Shown in pieces: positions 46,968 to 57,252 of a stretch of DNA of 64,000 bases. Numbering within the stretch: the first letter of the stretch is position 1; every line of letters starts with the position of its first letter. Source of the stretch: an uncultured Pelagibacteraceae bacterium (GTDB taxonomy: Bacteria > Pseudomonadota > Alphaproteobacteria > Pelagibacterales > Pelagibacteraceae); assembly GCA_902560565.1 (NCBI GenBank), contig CACEMG010000001.1, positions 1 to 64,000 of the forward strand, written 5' to 3'. The notes under the pieces were generated by a model. That model searched no databases. It saw only the letters and a list, made by a program, of their open reading frames with translations, and was not told the DNA's origin. The position numbers and the translations under genes were made by a program.

Positions 46968-47752
46968 TTTCTTAAATAATAAATTATAAACTTAATTATT
47001 CCAAAGGTGTAGGCAATGTTTTTTATAGCAAAGTTTTTGTTTAGAGACAAACTGCTTAAAATGAAATAAAAGATGCTTTGAAGAAGTTGTCTAACCAATT
47101 TAATAAATCTAAATTTTTTGATTTTAAAATCGTATAAATATTCTCCATATTTGAAATTTAAATTTCTTACAAATTGAACTTTGCTGTTATTAACTGTTGA
47201 GGCTCCAGAAGAATGTTTTGCAATCGCATTTTTGCATAAAAGCATTTTAAATTTACTCCTACTAATCTTTCTCATTAAAAAGACATCTTCCCAATATAAA
47301 AAGAAATCCTCATCAAAAAAACCAATTTTTTTAGTTTTATTTGTGTCACATAACATGCATGCTGCGTTAAGAATACTTTTGATTTTAAATCCTTTTTCTC
47401 TTTTATTTTTAAAAGAAGGTCCAGTAAAAATTATGTCATCTTTATACTTAAATGAATTTTTTAAATATTGAATAGATTTTTCATTTATAAGAATATCAGC
47501 TTGAGTAAATAGAAAGTATTTCGTTTTTACTTTTGATATAAGATAGTTTGTTGCCTTCGGTAATCCAATATTATCTTTTGAAAAGTAATATCTAAAATTG
47601 ATAAGAGAATTTTTTTTAATTATATTTTGATAATGCTTGTTTGCTTCTTGGGCAAAAATAATAACTTTGTAATTTTTATACTGATTTAAATCCTTTAGCC
47701 TTTTTAATGGAGTCTTATAGAGAGTAATTATTACAGTAATATCTTTTTTCAT
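46964..47752 (-). CDS. Family 2 glycosyltransferase
   Basis: GT-A fold transferase of 262 aa. DITVIITLYKTPLKRL at the N terminus, FSKDNIGLPKATNYLI, the metal-binding-like FTQADILIN and FDEDFFLYWEDVFLMRK near the acceptor site fit rhamnosyl-type GT2 enzymes. A hydrophobic end (residues 225-260) may anchor it to membrane. It is coupled to the methyltransferase gene and lies next to tRNA-Ser, in a polysaccharide gene group. Confidence 0.82.
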   Translation of the reverse strand: MKKDITVIITLYKTPLKRLKDLNQYKNYKVIIFAQEANKHYQNIIKKNSLINFRYYFSKDNIGLPKATNYLISKVKTKYFLFTQADILINEKSIQYLKNSFKYKDDIIFTGPSFKNKREKGFKIKSILNAACMLCDTNKTKKIGFFDEDFFLYWEDVFLMRKISRSKFKMLLCKNAIAKHSSGASTVNNSKVQFVRNLNFKYGEYLYDFKIKKFRFIKLVRQLLQSIFYFILSSLSLNKNFAIKNIAYTFGIIKFIIYYLRK

Positions 47753-47813
47753 ATGTGAAAATAAATAATACTAATATAGCCCTAAATAAATAGTTTTTAA
47801 TTTTTATATTTTG

Positions 47814-47903
47814 TGGCGGAGAGAGTGGGATTCGAACCCACGAAAGAGTTTCCCCTTAACACGCTTTCCAAGCGTGCGCCTTAAACCGCTCGGCCATCTC
47901 TCC
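47814..47903 (-). tRNA. tRNA-Ser (GGA)
   Basis: Minus-strand, about 90 nt with a long variable arm. Acceptor GGAGAGA/TCTCTCC, anticodon stem CACGC/GCGTG with loop TTGGAAA giving anticodon GGA, T loop TTCGAAT, and an encoded CCA. It lies between the divergent surface-sugar genes and may be a recombination point for this variable set. Confidence 0.95.
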
Positions 47904-47972
47904 AAATTGACATAAAGGTTTAATTTACATATTAGTTTATATTCAGTAATAAAAATATAATATAAGCAATTT

Positions 47973-49178
47973 ATGAAAAAAATTTTTTACGGTAGGGCTG
48001 TATATGATTACAAAGAAATTAATGCAGTCAATAAAGTGCTTAAAAAAGAAAGCTTAACTTTAATAGATGGAAAAAATGTAAAGAAACTGGAAAATATTAT
48101 AGCTAAAATTTTTGGTAAAAAATATGGACTAATGGTAAATTCTGGCTCTTCAGCAAATTTACTAGCCTTAAGTTCTTTGAAATTAAAAAAAGGCAGTGAA
48201 GTGATAACTCCTACTCTTACATTTTCAACTACTGTAGCTCCAATTTACCAATTAGGTTTAATTGCAAATTTTGTTGGAGTTTTAAATAACAAATTTATTG
48301 CCGATCCTGAACAAATTAAAAAAGTTATCAATAAAAAAACCTCAGCAATAATGATACCAAACCTATTAGGTAATATTGCTGACTGGAAGGTAATTTACGA
48401 TATAGCCAGGAAAAAAAAAATTCCAGTAATTGAAGACTCGGCAGATACAATTGGTTATAAATATAAAAATGGTAATACTGGTAAATTTTCAGATATCGTT
48501 ACAAATAGTTTTTATGCTTCGCATATAATCTCTGGTGCTGGATTTGGAGGCATAGTTTGCTTCAATGATTATGAAAAATATAAGTTTGCAAAATTACTTC
48601 GTGGCTGGGGCAGGTCATCTGCGACTTTTAATGAATCCGAAAGCTCAAAAAAAAGATTTAATATAAAAATTTCGGGAATTGATTACGATAAAAAATATAT
48701 TTTTAAAGAATTTGGCTATAATTTTTTACCATCTGAAATCTCTGCTGCGTTTGCACTAGAACAAGTTAAAAAATTGAAAAATAATATTCAAGTAAGAGAA
48801 AAAAATTTTAATTATTTAAAAAAATTTTTTTCTAATTACAATGGATATTTTAAACTTCCTGAAAGTTATAAATTTGTAAAAACACCATGGTTAGCATTTC
48901 CATTGGTTATAATTCCAAATAAAAAATTTAAAAGAAAACAATTACAAATTTATTTTGAAGACAATAATATCCAAACTAGAACTATATTTACTGGAAATAT
49001 TCTTAAGCAACCAGTCATGTACAAAAAGAAATACAAGAAAAGTAAGGATTCTGAAAATATTGCAAACGATGTGATGAAAAATGGAATATTAATTGGCTGT
49101 CATCAAGGCTTAAAAAAAAATGATCTTGATTATATTTTTTACATATTCAAAAAGTTCGTAAAAAAATACCAATTATAA
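47973..49178 (+). CDS. DegT/DnrJ/EryC1-type sugar dehydratase/aminotransferase with His for Lys
   Basis: Fold-type I PLP protein of 401 aa. The substrate and cofactor segments are VNSGSSANLLAL, TPTLTFSTTVAP, VIEDSADTIGYKY and SFYASHIISGAGFGG. The position of the Schiff-base Lys in this family (SFxxxK) is His184 here, as in RfbH/ColD-type 3-dehydratases, which use PMP. This suggests synthesis of a 3-deoxy or 3,6-dideoxy sugar rather than an aminosugar. It stands alone on the plus strand after tRNA-Ser. RfbH-type function is inferred. Confidence 0.78.
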   Translation: MKKIFYGRAVYDYKEINAVNKVLKKESLTLIDGKNVKKLENIIAKIFGKKYGLMVNSGSSANLLALSSLKLKKGSEVITPTLTFSTTVAPIYQLGLIANFVGVLNNKFIADPEQIKKVINKKTSAIMIPNLLGNIADWKVIYDIARKKKIPVIEDSADTIGYKYKNGNTGKFSDIVTNSFYASHIISGAGFGGIVCFNDYEKYKFAKLLRGWGRSSATFNESESSKKRFNIKISGIDYDKKYIFKEFGYNFLPSEISAAFALEQVKKLKNNIQVREKNFNYLKKFFSNYNGYFKLPESYKFVKTPWLAFPLVIIPNKKFKRKQLQIYFEDNNIQTRTIFTGNILKQPVMYKKKYKKSKDSENIANDVMKNGILIGCHQGLKKNDLDYIFYIFKKFVKKYQL

Positions 49179-49180
49179 TA

Positions 49181-49984
49181 TTAAATTTCAAAATGCTTTA
49201 TATGTAATTTGTAGAAATTTGAATTTTTTTTAAACCAATAACTTAAAAATCTTTCTGCTAAAAAAGCATAAATCCTTATTTGACCATAATCTTTTTTTGC
49301 ATCAAATCCAAACTCAGTTTCACATTTCTCAAGCCATTTGAATACAGTTTTATAATAATCATCCAAAAGTTTATAAGATTGGCAGATAAACATGTTAAAA
49401 GGGTTAAATGAGCCTTCGGTCTCGACAAAATTCCTAAAATCATTTTTGTCATTTACTTCCAAAAGTTCAATTGCTTTATCTAAATTTCCAAAACCATGGT
49501 ACATGTCAAAATGCACTTTAATTGTCATTGTTTTCCTTGAGAAAAAAACAAAAGGATTTTTAATTAATTGTTTTCTACCGTGTTTAATAATTTTACTTAT
49601 TTTTGTTTGATTAACAAAATACTCATTTCCAAGAATTACATCATAATTGTTCCATTCATTGGGTATTTCTTGAATTATGTTTGATTTTAAATCTTTAAAA
49701 TTGGATATTTTCGGGTCTTTTACCCAAAACCTCCTATAATGACAAAAACCTAACCATTTTTCCTTAAAACATTCTTTTAAATGATTTTTCCATATCCAAT
49801 AATGAAAAGTATTCTCACCATAAAATTTATTTTTATGTGAAATGTTATTACCGCTATTGTCCCTAGTCCATTCCATATCAAATTTATCTGTACCTAATCC
49901 AACTGGAATGTAATTCATTTTTTTAATTGTATTCAAATGAGAGTTATTCAAAGATAAACAGTACATTTTCATATTTTTAAGCAA
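49181..49984 (-). CDS. DUF4422 family glycosyltransferase-like protein
   Basis: A 267-aa protein matching the DUF4422 pattern: KFYGENTFHYWIWKNHL, then GFCHYRRFW and a later DVILGNEY segment. These proteins occur in capsule and LPS gene clusters and are thought to be glycosyltransferases. It runs from the 3' end of the GT17 gene (overlap of 8 nt if the first Met is used). The true start could be the internal Met at KMYCLSLN. Confidence 0.75.
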   Translation of the reverse strand: MLKNMKMYCLSLNNSHLNTIKKMNYIPVGLGTDKFDMEWTRDNSGNNISHKNKFYGENTFHYWIWKNHLKECFKEKWLGFCHYRRFWVKDPKISNFKDLKSNIIQEIPNEWNNYDVILGNEYFVNQTKISKIIKHGRKQLIKNPFVFFSRKTMTIKVHFDMYHGFGNLDKAIELLEVNDKNDFRNFVETEGSFNPFNMFICQSYKLLDDYYKTVFKWLEKCETEFGFDAKKDYGQIRIYAFLAERFLSYWFKKNSNFYKLHIKHFEI

Positions 49985-50765
49985 TCCATTCTTTGTATTT
50001 ATCCATATTTTCTAAAATTATTTTAGGAAAAGTTTTATCAAAATTTACTTTTTGGTATTTTTGGTCCCTATTAAATAAATCAATACCTGAAGAAATTTTT
50101 TTCTTTATTTCATTTATCTCAAGAAACTCACTTTTATTAAATTCATCATGTGCAAATGATTTAATTTTACTTATGATTTGATGAGGATTCATGAGAAACG
50201 AAAAATGCCATCCTCCGTTTTGAACGATATTCCATTTAATTTTATAAAATTCAAAAAAGAAACGTTTTTTTACTTTTTGATTTCTCAACCATTGAGGAGA
50301 TTTCAAGTATTTTTTTTTGCATAACTTTGAACCATACCAATTTGGAAAGGTCATATTTTTCATATTAAATTTAAAACAAAAATTTGATTGCTGAAATACT
50401 GTAAATTTAAATTTTTCAGAATACTTATAATTACGAAGGTTTGGAATTTCATCAACATCAGAAATAATTATATAATCATCATCTAACAAGTTTTCGGTTG
50501 CATTGCTTATAAAATTTCTTTGAAAATTTTCTCTTTCCCATGTTCCCTTTAATGTTTCTGGAAAACTTTCGATCTTAAGGTGAATGATTTTATCTTTATA
50601 TTTTTTAAAGTTCTCAATTTGAAATGAATTTTTTTTAGCATTACCTTGGTGATCTACTAAGGATTCAACTAAAATAAACTTTTTAATATATTTGGATAAT
50701 ATACTTAGCCTTATATCTAACAATAATTCCTCATTGTTATACATAAAACAGTCAAAAAAATTCAT
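49977..50765 (-). CDS. GT17-family glycosyltransferase
   Basis: The track's ORF starts inside lepA at 50828; the start at 50765 (MNFFDCFMYNNEELLLDIR) is just after the lepA stop and fits the family N terminus, giving 262 aa. GT17 features are FDCFMYNNE, FILVESLVDHQG, DDDYIIISDVDEIP with the DxD, and NGGWHFSFL. The family transfers N-acetylglucosamine to mannose in eukaryotes; bacterial members are in polysaccharide loci. It ends the lepA-side unit. Confidence 0.82.
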   Translation of the reverse strand: MNFFDCFMYNNEELLLDIRLSILSKYIKKFILVESLVDHQGNAKKNSFQIENFKKYKDKIIHLKIESFPETLKGTWERENFQRNFISNATENLLDDDYIIISDVDEIPNLRNYKYSEKFKFTVFQQSNFCFKFNMKNMTFPNWYGSKLCKKKYLKSPQWLRNQKVKKRFFFEFYKIKWNIVQNGGWHFSFLMNPHQIISKIKSFAHDEFNKSEFLEINEIKKKISSGIDLFNRDQKYQKVNFDKTFPKIILENMDKYKEWIA

Positions 50766-50766
50766 T

Positions 50767-52572
50767 TCAATTTTTATTAATTTTAAGCACACCAATAAAA
50801 GCTTCTTGGGGTATTTCCACTTTTCCAAATTGTTTTGCTTTAGCCTTCCCTTTTTTTTGTTTTTCTAGCAATTTTCTTTTTCGATCTAACGCCCCACCAC
50901 CATGTATTTTTGTAAGTACATCTTTTTTAAAACCCTTTATAGTTTCTCTTGCTATTATTTTACCACCTATAGCAGCTTGAACAGGTATCATAAAATTATG
51001 TCTTGGTATTAAATCTTTCAATTTCTCACAAACCTCTCTTCCTATTGTTTGAGCAAAATCCTTATGTACCATCATTGCTAAGGCATCTACTGGCTCTGTG
51101 TTAACAAGAATACCAAGCTTAACCAAATTTCCTTCTTTATGACCTGTGATTTCATAATCAAAGCTTGCGTATCCACTGGTCATAGATTTTAGACGATCAT
51201 TGAAATCAAAAACTACTTCATTTAGAGGTATATCGTAATTTAAAACAGCTCTATTACCTGAATAACTTAAATTTGTTTGAATACCTCTTTTGTTTTGGCA
51301 AAGCTTGATTATTGATCCTAGATATTGGTCTGGTGTAATAATAGTAGCTTTGATCCAGGGTTCCTCAATTAATTTTATCAAAGTTGGATCTGGTAGGCTT
51401 GATGGATTTTGAAGATCAAAAATTTTACCGTCATTTAAATGTATCTTGTAAACTACGCCTGGGGTTGTTGTTAAAAGATTAATATCAAACTCTCTTTCAA
51501 GTCTTTCTGTTACAATTTCCAAGTGGAGCAGTCCTAAAAATCCACATCTAAATCCTAGCCCTAATGCTGATGATGACTCTGGTTCATAAGAAAAACTGGA
51601 GTCATTCAATTTTAGTTTGGCTAATCCATCTTTTAATTTTTGATATTCAGAACTATCGACAGGGAACAGTCCACAAAATACTACTGGTTTACTAGGTTTA
51701 AAACCAGGTAAAGCTTTTTGTATAGGTTTATTTGCATCACAAATAGTATCTCCTACTTTAGTTTCAGATAAATTTTTTATACCAGTAATTATAAAACCAA
51801 TTTCTCCAGAATTTAGTTCACTTATATCTTTTGGTTTAGGTGTAAAAACTCCAACTTTTTCAATAATATATTCCTGATTTGTTGACATCATTTTAATTTT
51901 CATGTTCTTTTTTAATTTTCCATCAATTACTCTGACAAGAATTATTACTCCAAGGTATGAGTCGTACCAGCTATCAACAAGCAAACATTTTAATAATTCC
52001 TCTTTTTTTCCTTCAGGTGGTGGTAAATTTGCAATTATTTGCTCTAAAATTTCATCAATACCTTCTCCTGTTTTACCAGAACAGGGAACCGCAAGAGAAG
52101 TGTCAATACCAATAACATCTTCGATTTGTTTTTTTGTTCTATCAATATCAGAAGCTGGTAAATCTATTTTATTTAGTACAGGTACAATTTCATGGTTTGT
52201 ATCTAATGCTTGATAAACGTTAGCGAGTGTTTGAGCCTCTACACCTTGAGTGCTATCAACAATCAGAATTGATCCCTCACAAGCATACAAAGATCTACTT
52301 ACCTCATAACTGAAATCTACATGACCAGGAGTATCGATAATATTTAATATGTACTCTTTTCCATCTTTAGATTTGTAATTTAATTTTACAGTTTGAGCTT
52401 TGATTGTTATTCCTCTTTCTCTCTCTATATCCATTGAATCTAATACTTGCTCTTTCATTTCCCTTTCTGTAAGACCACCACATCGATGGATTATTCTATC
52501 TGCAATTGTTGATTTACCGTGATCTATATGAGCGATAATTGCGAAATTTCTGATATTATCTAGATTTGACAT
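50767..52572 (-). CDS. lepA: Elongation factor 4
   Basis: A ribosomal back-translocation GTPase of 601 aa. Translation-factor GTPase motifs are intact: [18 protein letters not shown] and NKIDLP. The LepA-specific C-terminal domain contains [20 protein letters not shown]. Position after pheS-pheT is usual in related genomes, and the glycosyltransferase gene GT17 begins right after it. Confidence 0.95.
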   Translation of the reverse strand: MSNLDNIRNFAIIAHIDHGKSTIADRIIHRCGGLTEREMKEQVLDSMDIERERGITIKAQTVKLNYKSKDGKEYILNIIDTPGHVDFSYEVSRSLYACEGSILIVDSTQGVEAQTLANVYQALDTNHEIVPVLNKIDLPASDIDRTKKQIEDVIGIDTSLAVPCSGKTGEGIDEILEQIIANLPPPEGKKEELLKCLLVDSWYDSYLGVIILVRVIDGKLKKNMKIKMMSTNQEYIIEKVGVFTPKPKDISELNSGEIGFIITGIKNLSETKVGDTICDANKPIQKALPGFKPSKPVVFCGLFPVDSSEYQKLKDGLAKLKLNDSSFSYEPESSSALGLGFRCGFLGLLHLEIVTERLEREFDINLLTTTPGVVYKIHLNDGKIFDLQNPSSLPDPTLIKLIEEPWIKATIITPDQYLGSIIKLCQNKRGIQTNLSYSGNRAVLNYDIPLNEVVFDFNDRLKSMTSGYASFDYEITGHKEGNLVKLGILVNTEPVDALAMMVHKDFAQTIGREVCEKLKDLIPRHNFMIPVQAAIGGKIIARETIKGFKKDVLTKIHGGGALDRKRKLLEKQKKGKAKAKQFGKVEIPQEAFIGVLKINKN

Positions 52573-54981
52573 CTATGATCTTAATTTTGCACCAGTTTTA
52601 TTTTCAACATTAGAAATAATCAACTTATTTAAATTATTTAAATCATCATCAGTAAGCGATTTATTTGATGATTGAATAGTTACATTTAACGCAACTGATT
52701 TTTTTTCTTTATCTATATTATCTCCCTCGTATACATCAAAGACTCTTATAGATTTAATGAGATCTTCATCTACATCAGAAATAATTTTTATAAGTTCTTG
52801 TACTTCAAAATTTTTATCTATAACAAACGCAAAGTCTCTTTCGGATTTTTGAAAATCAGAATATTGAAATTTTGATTTTAAGTCTTTAAGTTTATCTTCT
52901 CCAATTTTTATCCTTTCTAAAAAAATCTCAAATACAATGAGCGCATCTGTTTTTAGATCTGCTTTGAGGAGTATATTTGGATGTATTTCTCCAAAATAGG
53001 CTATTGGAAGTTTATCTATAGAATTTTGGTAAATAGCACCTGATTTTCCAGGATGATAATAATTAGGAGTTTTACTATTAATATTGATTTTAACAGGATC
53101 TAAACCTATTTCATGCAGAGTTTGGATTACATCTCTTTTAGAGTCAAATACATCGAGCTTTCTCTCTTTTTCTATCCAATTTAATCTTGAAGCTAATCCC
53201 GATTTTAAACCTGCTAAAACAATTTCCTGGTCCCCAGGTTTATTGCCAATAAAAATTGGCCCAATTTCAAACATTGAAATGTCTTTAAAATCTCTTTCTA
53301 AATTCTTTTTTAAATAAAAGATAAGATTAGAGAAAATTGAACTTCTTAAAACGTTTAAGTCGGAGCTTATAGGGTTGACTATTTCAATTTCTTTTTTATC
53401 TTCTTTAAATAAATCATTAATTTTCGAATCTGTAAACGACCAAGTAACTGTTTCAAAATATCCTTTGGATGCTACTGATCTTTGCAAGAAATGGAATAAT
53501 TTTTGCTGTTTATTAAGAGTTGGTTTAATTCTTACCTTTTCTGGTAATTTTGTTTCAATTTTATCGTAGCCAATTATTCTTGCAATTTCCTCCACAATAT
53601 CAATTTCTTGTTCTATATCTGGTCTCCATGAAGGAACTATCAAATCCAAAACGTTTTTTTTCTTCGTTACTTTAAATCCAAGACCGTCTAGAATTTTACC
53701 GATCTCTTTTTCTGGAACTTTAAAGCCAGTAATACTTTGAAGTTTTGCAATTGGAAAAATAATTTTGCGTTGTTTAAATCTTTTATTTATCTGGATATCT
53801 TTTTTGCTTATTGTTCCACCACATAATTTTTGTATTAGTCCCGCAGCAACCAATAAACCTTCTTCGATTGAATTAGGATCTATACCTCTTTCAAATCGAT
53901 GTTTTGCGTCAGTATCTATACTTAATAACCGTGAGGTCTTCCTTATTGATTTTGGATGAAAGTATGCGGACTCTAACAAAATATTTTTTGTTCCAAGCTC
54001 TGTAGCTGATCTTGTCCCGCCTATTATGCCTCCTAAACCCAAAATGCCCGACTTATCAGTAATTACACACATATTTTCCTCTAGGACATATTTTTTATTA
54101 TCTAATGCTTCAAAACTTTCACCTTTTTTAGAATTTCTTACTACAATTTCTGTATCAATTTTGTCTGAATCGTATGCATGTAAAGGTCGATTTAGATCAA
54201 GCATGACATAATTTGTTATATCAACAATTGCTGAAATTGGTTTCTGACCGATAGATAATAATTTATCTTTGAGCCATTTAGGACTCTCTTTATTTTTAAC
54301 ACCTTTGATTAAATAACTTCCAAATGCTGCACATCCTTGGTATTTCTCATTCATTATTTTTACTTTTAAGTTTTGCTGACCCGAGGATTTTATTTTGGGG
54401 AAGTTTTTTTTCCTTAATTTACCTGATCCAGCTGCTGCTAAATCTCGCGCAATACCTCTTACACCAAGACAGTCAGCCCGGTTTGGAGTAATTGATAAGT
54501 CAATAATTTTTGGGGTGTTATTTAAAAAATAATTTTTGCCAATTTTACTTTTATATTTATTTGTAGATAATTCAGTTATACCCTCGCTTTCATTAGAAAG
54601 CTTCAATTCTGCCTCGGAGCACAACATACCATAAGATGTAACTCCCCTTATTTTACTTACTGATAATTTCATTTGATTTTTTGGAATAACTGCTCCAGGC
54701 GGTGCATAAACTGTTATTAAATTTTTTTTTGCATTGGGCGCTCCACAAACAACTTTTACATTTTCATTTCTTCCAATATCAACCTCACATACTTTCAATC
54801 TATCAGCATTTGGATGTTTTTCAGAGCTAACTATTTTTGCAACAAGAAAATGATCTAATTCTGACTGTTGACTTTGAAAACTTTCTACCTCTAAACCTAT
54901 ATTTGTCAGTTTATCTATTATTTTTTCATCATTTAATTTTGAATCAAAATGATCTTTTAACCAATCTATGGTGAATTTCAT
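52573..54981 (-). CDS. pheT: Phenylalanyl-tRNA synthetase beta subunit
   Basis: An 802-aa beta chain, full bacterial length. It has the N-terminal EMAP/tRNA-binding-like domain with [19 protein letters not shown] and VVCGAPN, the B3/B4 editing region, the B5 motif, the LFEIGPIF catalytic-like domain and the C-terminal FDX-ACB domain. The start overlaps the pheS stop (ATGA), as expected for coupled synthesis of the two subunits. Confidence 0.95.
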   Translation of the reverse strand: MKFTIDWLKDHFDSKLNDEKIIDKLTNIGLEVESFQSQQSELDHFLVAKIVSSEKHPNADRLKVCEVDIGRNENVKVVCGAPNAKKNLITVYAPPGAVIPKNQMKLSVSKIRGVTSYGMLCSEAELKLSNESEGITELSTNKYKSKIGKNYFLNNTPKIIDLSITPNRADCLGVRGIARDLAAAGSGKLRKKNFPKIKSSGQQNLKVKIMNEKYQGCAAFGSYLIKGVKNKESPKWLKDKLLSIGQKPISAIVDITNYVMLDLNRPLHAYDSDKIDTEIVVRNSKKGESFEALDNKKYVLEENMCVITDKSGILGLGGIIGGTRSATELGTKNILLESAYFHPKSIRKTSRLLSIDTDAKHRFERGIDPNSIEEGLLVAAGLIQKLCGGTISKKDIQINKRFKQRKIIFPIAKLQSITGFKVPEKEIGKILDGLGFKVTKKKNVLDLIVPSWRPDIEQEIDIVEEIARIIGYDKIETKLPEKVRIKPTLNKQQKLFHFLQRSVASKGYFETVTWSFTDSKINDLFKEDKKEIEIVNPISSDLNVLRSSIFSNLIFYLKKNLERDFKDISMFEIGPIFIGNKPGDQEIVLAGLKSGLASRLNWIEKERKLDVFDSKRDVIQTLHEIGLDPVKININSKTPNYYHPGKSGAIYQNSIDKLPIAYFGEIHPNILLKADLKTDALIVFEIFLERIKIGEDKLKDLKSKFQYSDFQKSERDFAFVIDKNFEVQELIKIISDVDEDLIKSIRVFDVYEGDNIDKEKKSVALNVTIQSSNKSLTDDDLNNLNKLIISNVENKTGAKLRS

Positions 54982-56045
54982 CGACTTAAACCTCTGTAAC
55001 TAGATGGAACGTCTAAAGGATCAAATCCAAAATGACTTAGCCATCTATAATCTGACTCAAAAAAAGCTCTTAAATCGTTAATTCCATATTTCAACATTGC
55101 TAATCTATCTATACCTATACCGAAAGCGTAACCCTGATACTTAGAAGGGTTAACTTTAACATTTTTTAGAACGTTAGGATGGACCATTCCGCATCCTAAA
55201 ATCTCAAGCCATTTATTTCCTTCTCCAATTATTATTTTGCCATCTTTTAACTCATAGCCAATGTCGACTTCTGCGGAAGGTTCAGTAAATGGAAAATGAC
55301 TTGGTCTAAATCTCATCTTAATTTTATCAACTTCAAAAAATTCTCTTATAAAATAATTTAAGCAGCCTTTTAAGTGACCCATGTTAATATTCTTATCTAC
55401 ATGAAGACCTTCAACTTGATGAAACATAGGTGCGTGAGTTTGATCACTGTCAGATCTATAGGTTCTTCCTGGGGCAATTATTTTGAAAGGTGGCTTGCCA
55501 TTTAACATGGTCCTTACTTGCACAGGAGAAGTATGTGTCCTGAGCAAAAACTTTTTATTTTTATCTAAGTAGAAAGTATCATGCATATCTCTTGCTGGAT
55601 GATTTTCGGGTGTATTTAAAGCAGTAAAGTTATTATATTCATTCTCAACATCTGGCCCTTCCTCGACAGAAAAACCTATTTCAGAAAAGATTGAAGAAAT
55701 TTCATCAATAACTTGCGAGACAGGATGAATTTTTCCCCTATTAAAAGTTCTTTCGGGTAAGGTAACATCAACTCTTTCATTTTTAAGTTTTAAGTTAATT
55801 TCGTTTATTTCGAGATCATTTATTTTTTTTTCAATTAGGTTATGTAATTCATTTTTTGCATCATTTAATTGAGATGAAATAGTTTTTCTTTCTTCAGGAT
55901 TTATAGACCCTATCTTCTTAAATTCATTTGATATTTTCCCGCTCTTTCCAAATAATTCAGACTTTAATTGGTTTATTTCTTTAAGATCAGAAATTTCTTT
56001 AAGCTTATTAAGATACTCTTCTTTTATTTTTATAATATCTGACAT
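54978..56045 (-). CDS. pheS: Phenylalanyl-tRNA synthetase alpha subunit
   Basis: A class II synthetase catalytic subunit, 355 aa. N-terminal coiled coil, motif 1 with [10 protein letters not shown], motif 2 with [19 protein letters not shown], and motif 3 [18 protein letters not shown]. The Gly of the Phe-binding pocket region is typical. It follows rplT and precedes pheT in the usual order. Confidence 0.96.
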   Translation of the reverse strand: MSDIIKIKEEYLNKLKEISDLKEINQLKSELFGKSGKISNEFKKIGSINPEERKTISSQLNDAKNELHNLIEKKINDLEINEINLKLKNERVDVTLPERTFNRGKIHPVSQVIDEISSIFSEIGFSVEEGPDVENEYNNFTALNTPENHPARDMHDTFYLDKNKKFLLRTHTSPVQVRTMLNGKPPFKIIAPGRTYRSDSDQTHAPMFHQVEGLHVDKNINMGHLKGCLNYFIREFFEVDKIKMRFRPSHFPFTEPSAEVDIGYELKDGKIIIGEGNKWLEILGCGMVHPNVLKNVKVNPSKYQGYAFGIGIDRLAMLKYGINDLRAFFESDYRWLSHFGFDPLDVPSSYRGLSR

Positions 56046-56088
56046 ATCTGCAGATTATTTCTTAGTTTAAATAAAACAATAGTGAAGA

Positions 56089-56445
56089 TTAATTTAACGC
56101 TGATTGTGCTTTTTTGACAATCGTTTTAAAGGCTTCTGGGTTATCGTATGCTATTTCTGCTAGAATCTTTCTATCTAACTTAATACCTGATTTGTTTAAA
56201 CCATGAATGAATCTAGAGTAAGTAAGTCCCTCTGATCTAACACCGGCATTTATCCTTTGTATCCAAAGCGATTTGAATTCTCTTTTTTTATTTCTACGGT
56301 CTCTGTAAGCATATTGCATTGCTTTTTCCATAGCTTGTCTTGCCACTCTAATAGTGTTTTTTCTTCTGCCCCATTGACCCTTCACAGCCTTTAAAACTTT
56401 TTTATGTTTTGCTCTACTTGTTACACCTCTTTTAACCCTAGCCAT
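56089..56445 (-). CDS. rplT: Ribosomal protein bL20
   Basis: A 118-aa basic protein: [19 protein letters not shown], then [12 protein letters not shown]-like [20 protein letters not shown] and [24 protein letters not shown]. It matches bL20 over its full length, in the infC-rpmI-rplT operon, where bL20 often controls its own synthesis. Confidence 0.97.
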   Translation of the reverse strand: MARVKRGVTSRAKHKKVLKAVKGQWGRRKNTIRVARQAMEKAMQYAYRDRRNKKREFKSLWIQRINAGVRSEGLTYSRFIHGLNKSGIKLDRKILAEIAYDNPEAFKTIVKKAQSALN

Positions 56446-56446
56446 T

Positions 56447-56653
56447 TTATCCTCTTAAATTATATGGCATATACGATTTAACAATTTTTCCATCCTGCTT
56501 TGCCATAATTGTGGTTCCTCTTTGCTTTCTTATCTGTGAATTAGTTCTTTTGATCATGCCATGTCTCTTTCCTGCTTGAGGCATAACAACTTTTCCTCTT
56601 GCGGTGATTTTAAATCTTTTTTTTGCTGAGCTTTTAGTTTTTAATTTTGGCAT
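56447..56653 (-). CDS. rpmI: Ribosomal protein bL35
   Basis: A 68-aa basic protein, [20 protein letters not shown], then [20 protein letters not shown]. It is a full-length bL35, one base before rplT. Confidence 0.96.
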   Translation of the reverse strand: MPKLKTKSSAKKRFKITARGKVVMPQAGKRHGMIKRTNSQIRKQRGTTIMAKQDGKIVKSYMPYNLRG

Positions 56654-56706
56654 ACGTGGCAGGATTTATACAAATATTAGAATTAATTTACAACCTTAAT
56701 TATTGC

Positions 56707-57252
56707 TTATAATGGCTGTATTACCATTATCATCTGTTTTCCATCAAATTTCGGTTGAAGCTCAATTTTACCAACTGAGGACATATCAGTTTTGATTTTT
56801 TCCATCAACTCATTTCCAAGATGTGTGTGTTGAAGTTCTCTACCTTTAAATCTAATAGTAAATTTTACCTTGTCTCCTTTAGTAAGAAATTTTTGAGCAT
56901 TTTTAATTTTAAAAGAATAATCGTGCACTTCAGTAACTGGTCTTAATTTAATTTCTTTTAGATCAATTTTTTTTTGTTTCTTCTTAGCTTTATTTGCTTT
57001 TTTTTGTGCGTCGTATTTAAATTTACCCATATCCATAATTTTACATACTGGAGGTTTGGCATTTGGAGAAATTTCTATAAGATCTAAACCCTCTTCTCGA
57101 GCAATTGAAATTGCTTCATTTGTATTTAAAATTCCTAAATTTTCACCAGCACTTGAAATTACTTGGACCTCTGGAGAATAGATTCTATTGTTGGCCCTTG
57201 GACCTTTATCCTTAGTTCTTCTTTGAAAATAATTTTTTTTATGATCTGCCAC
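56707..57252 (-). CDS. infC: Translation initiation factor IF-3
   Basis: A 181-aa two-domain factor that controls initiator selection. It starts with GTG directly after the thrS stop codon (TAAGTG), not with the AUU used by E. coli infC; no in-frame ATT lies nearby. Visible are EGLDLIEISPNAKPPVCKIMDMGKFKYDAQKK, the Lys-rich linker, and VKFTIRFKGRELQHTHLG. It leads into rpmI-rplT after a 53-bp spacer. Confidence 0.95.
   Translation of the reverse strand: MADHKKNYFQRRTKDKGPRANNRIYSPEVQVISSAGENLGILNTNEAISIAREEGLDLIEISPNAKPPVCKIMDMGKFKYDAQKKANKAKKKQKKIDLKEIKLRPVTEVHDYSFKIKNAQKFLTKGDKVKFTIRFKGRELQHTHLGNELMEKIKTDMSSVGKIELQPKFDGKQMIMVIQPL

Noticed and set aside
50766-50828. N-terminal extension of the GT17 ORF into lepA
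   Set aside because: The 21 extra residues are lepA read in another frame; the Met at 50765 fits the family start.
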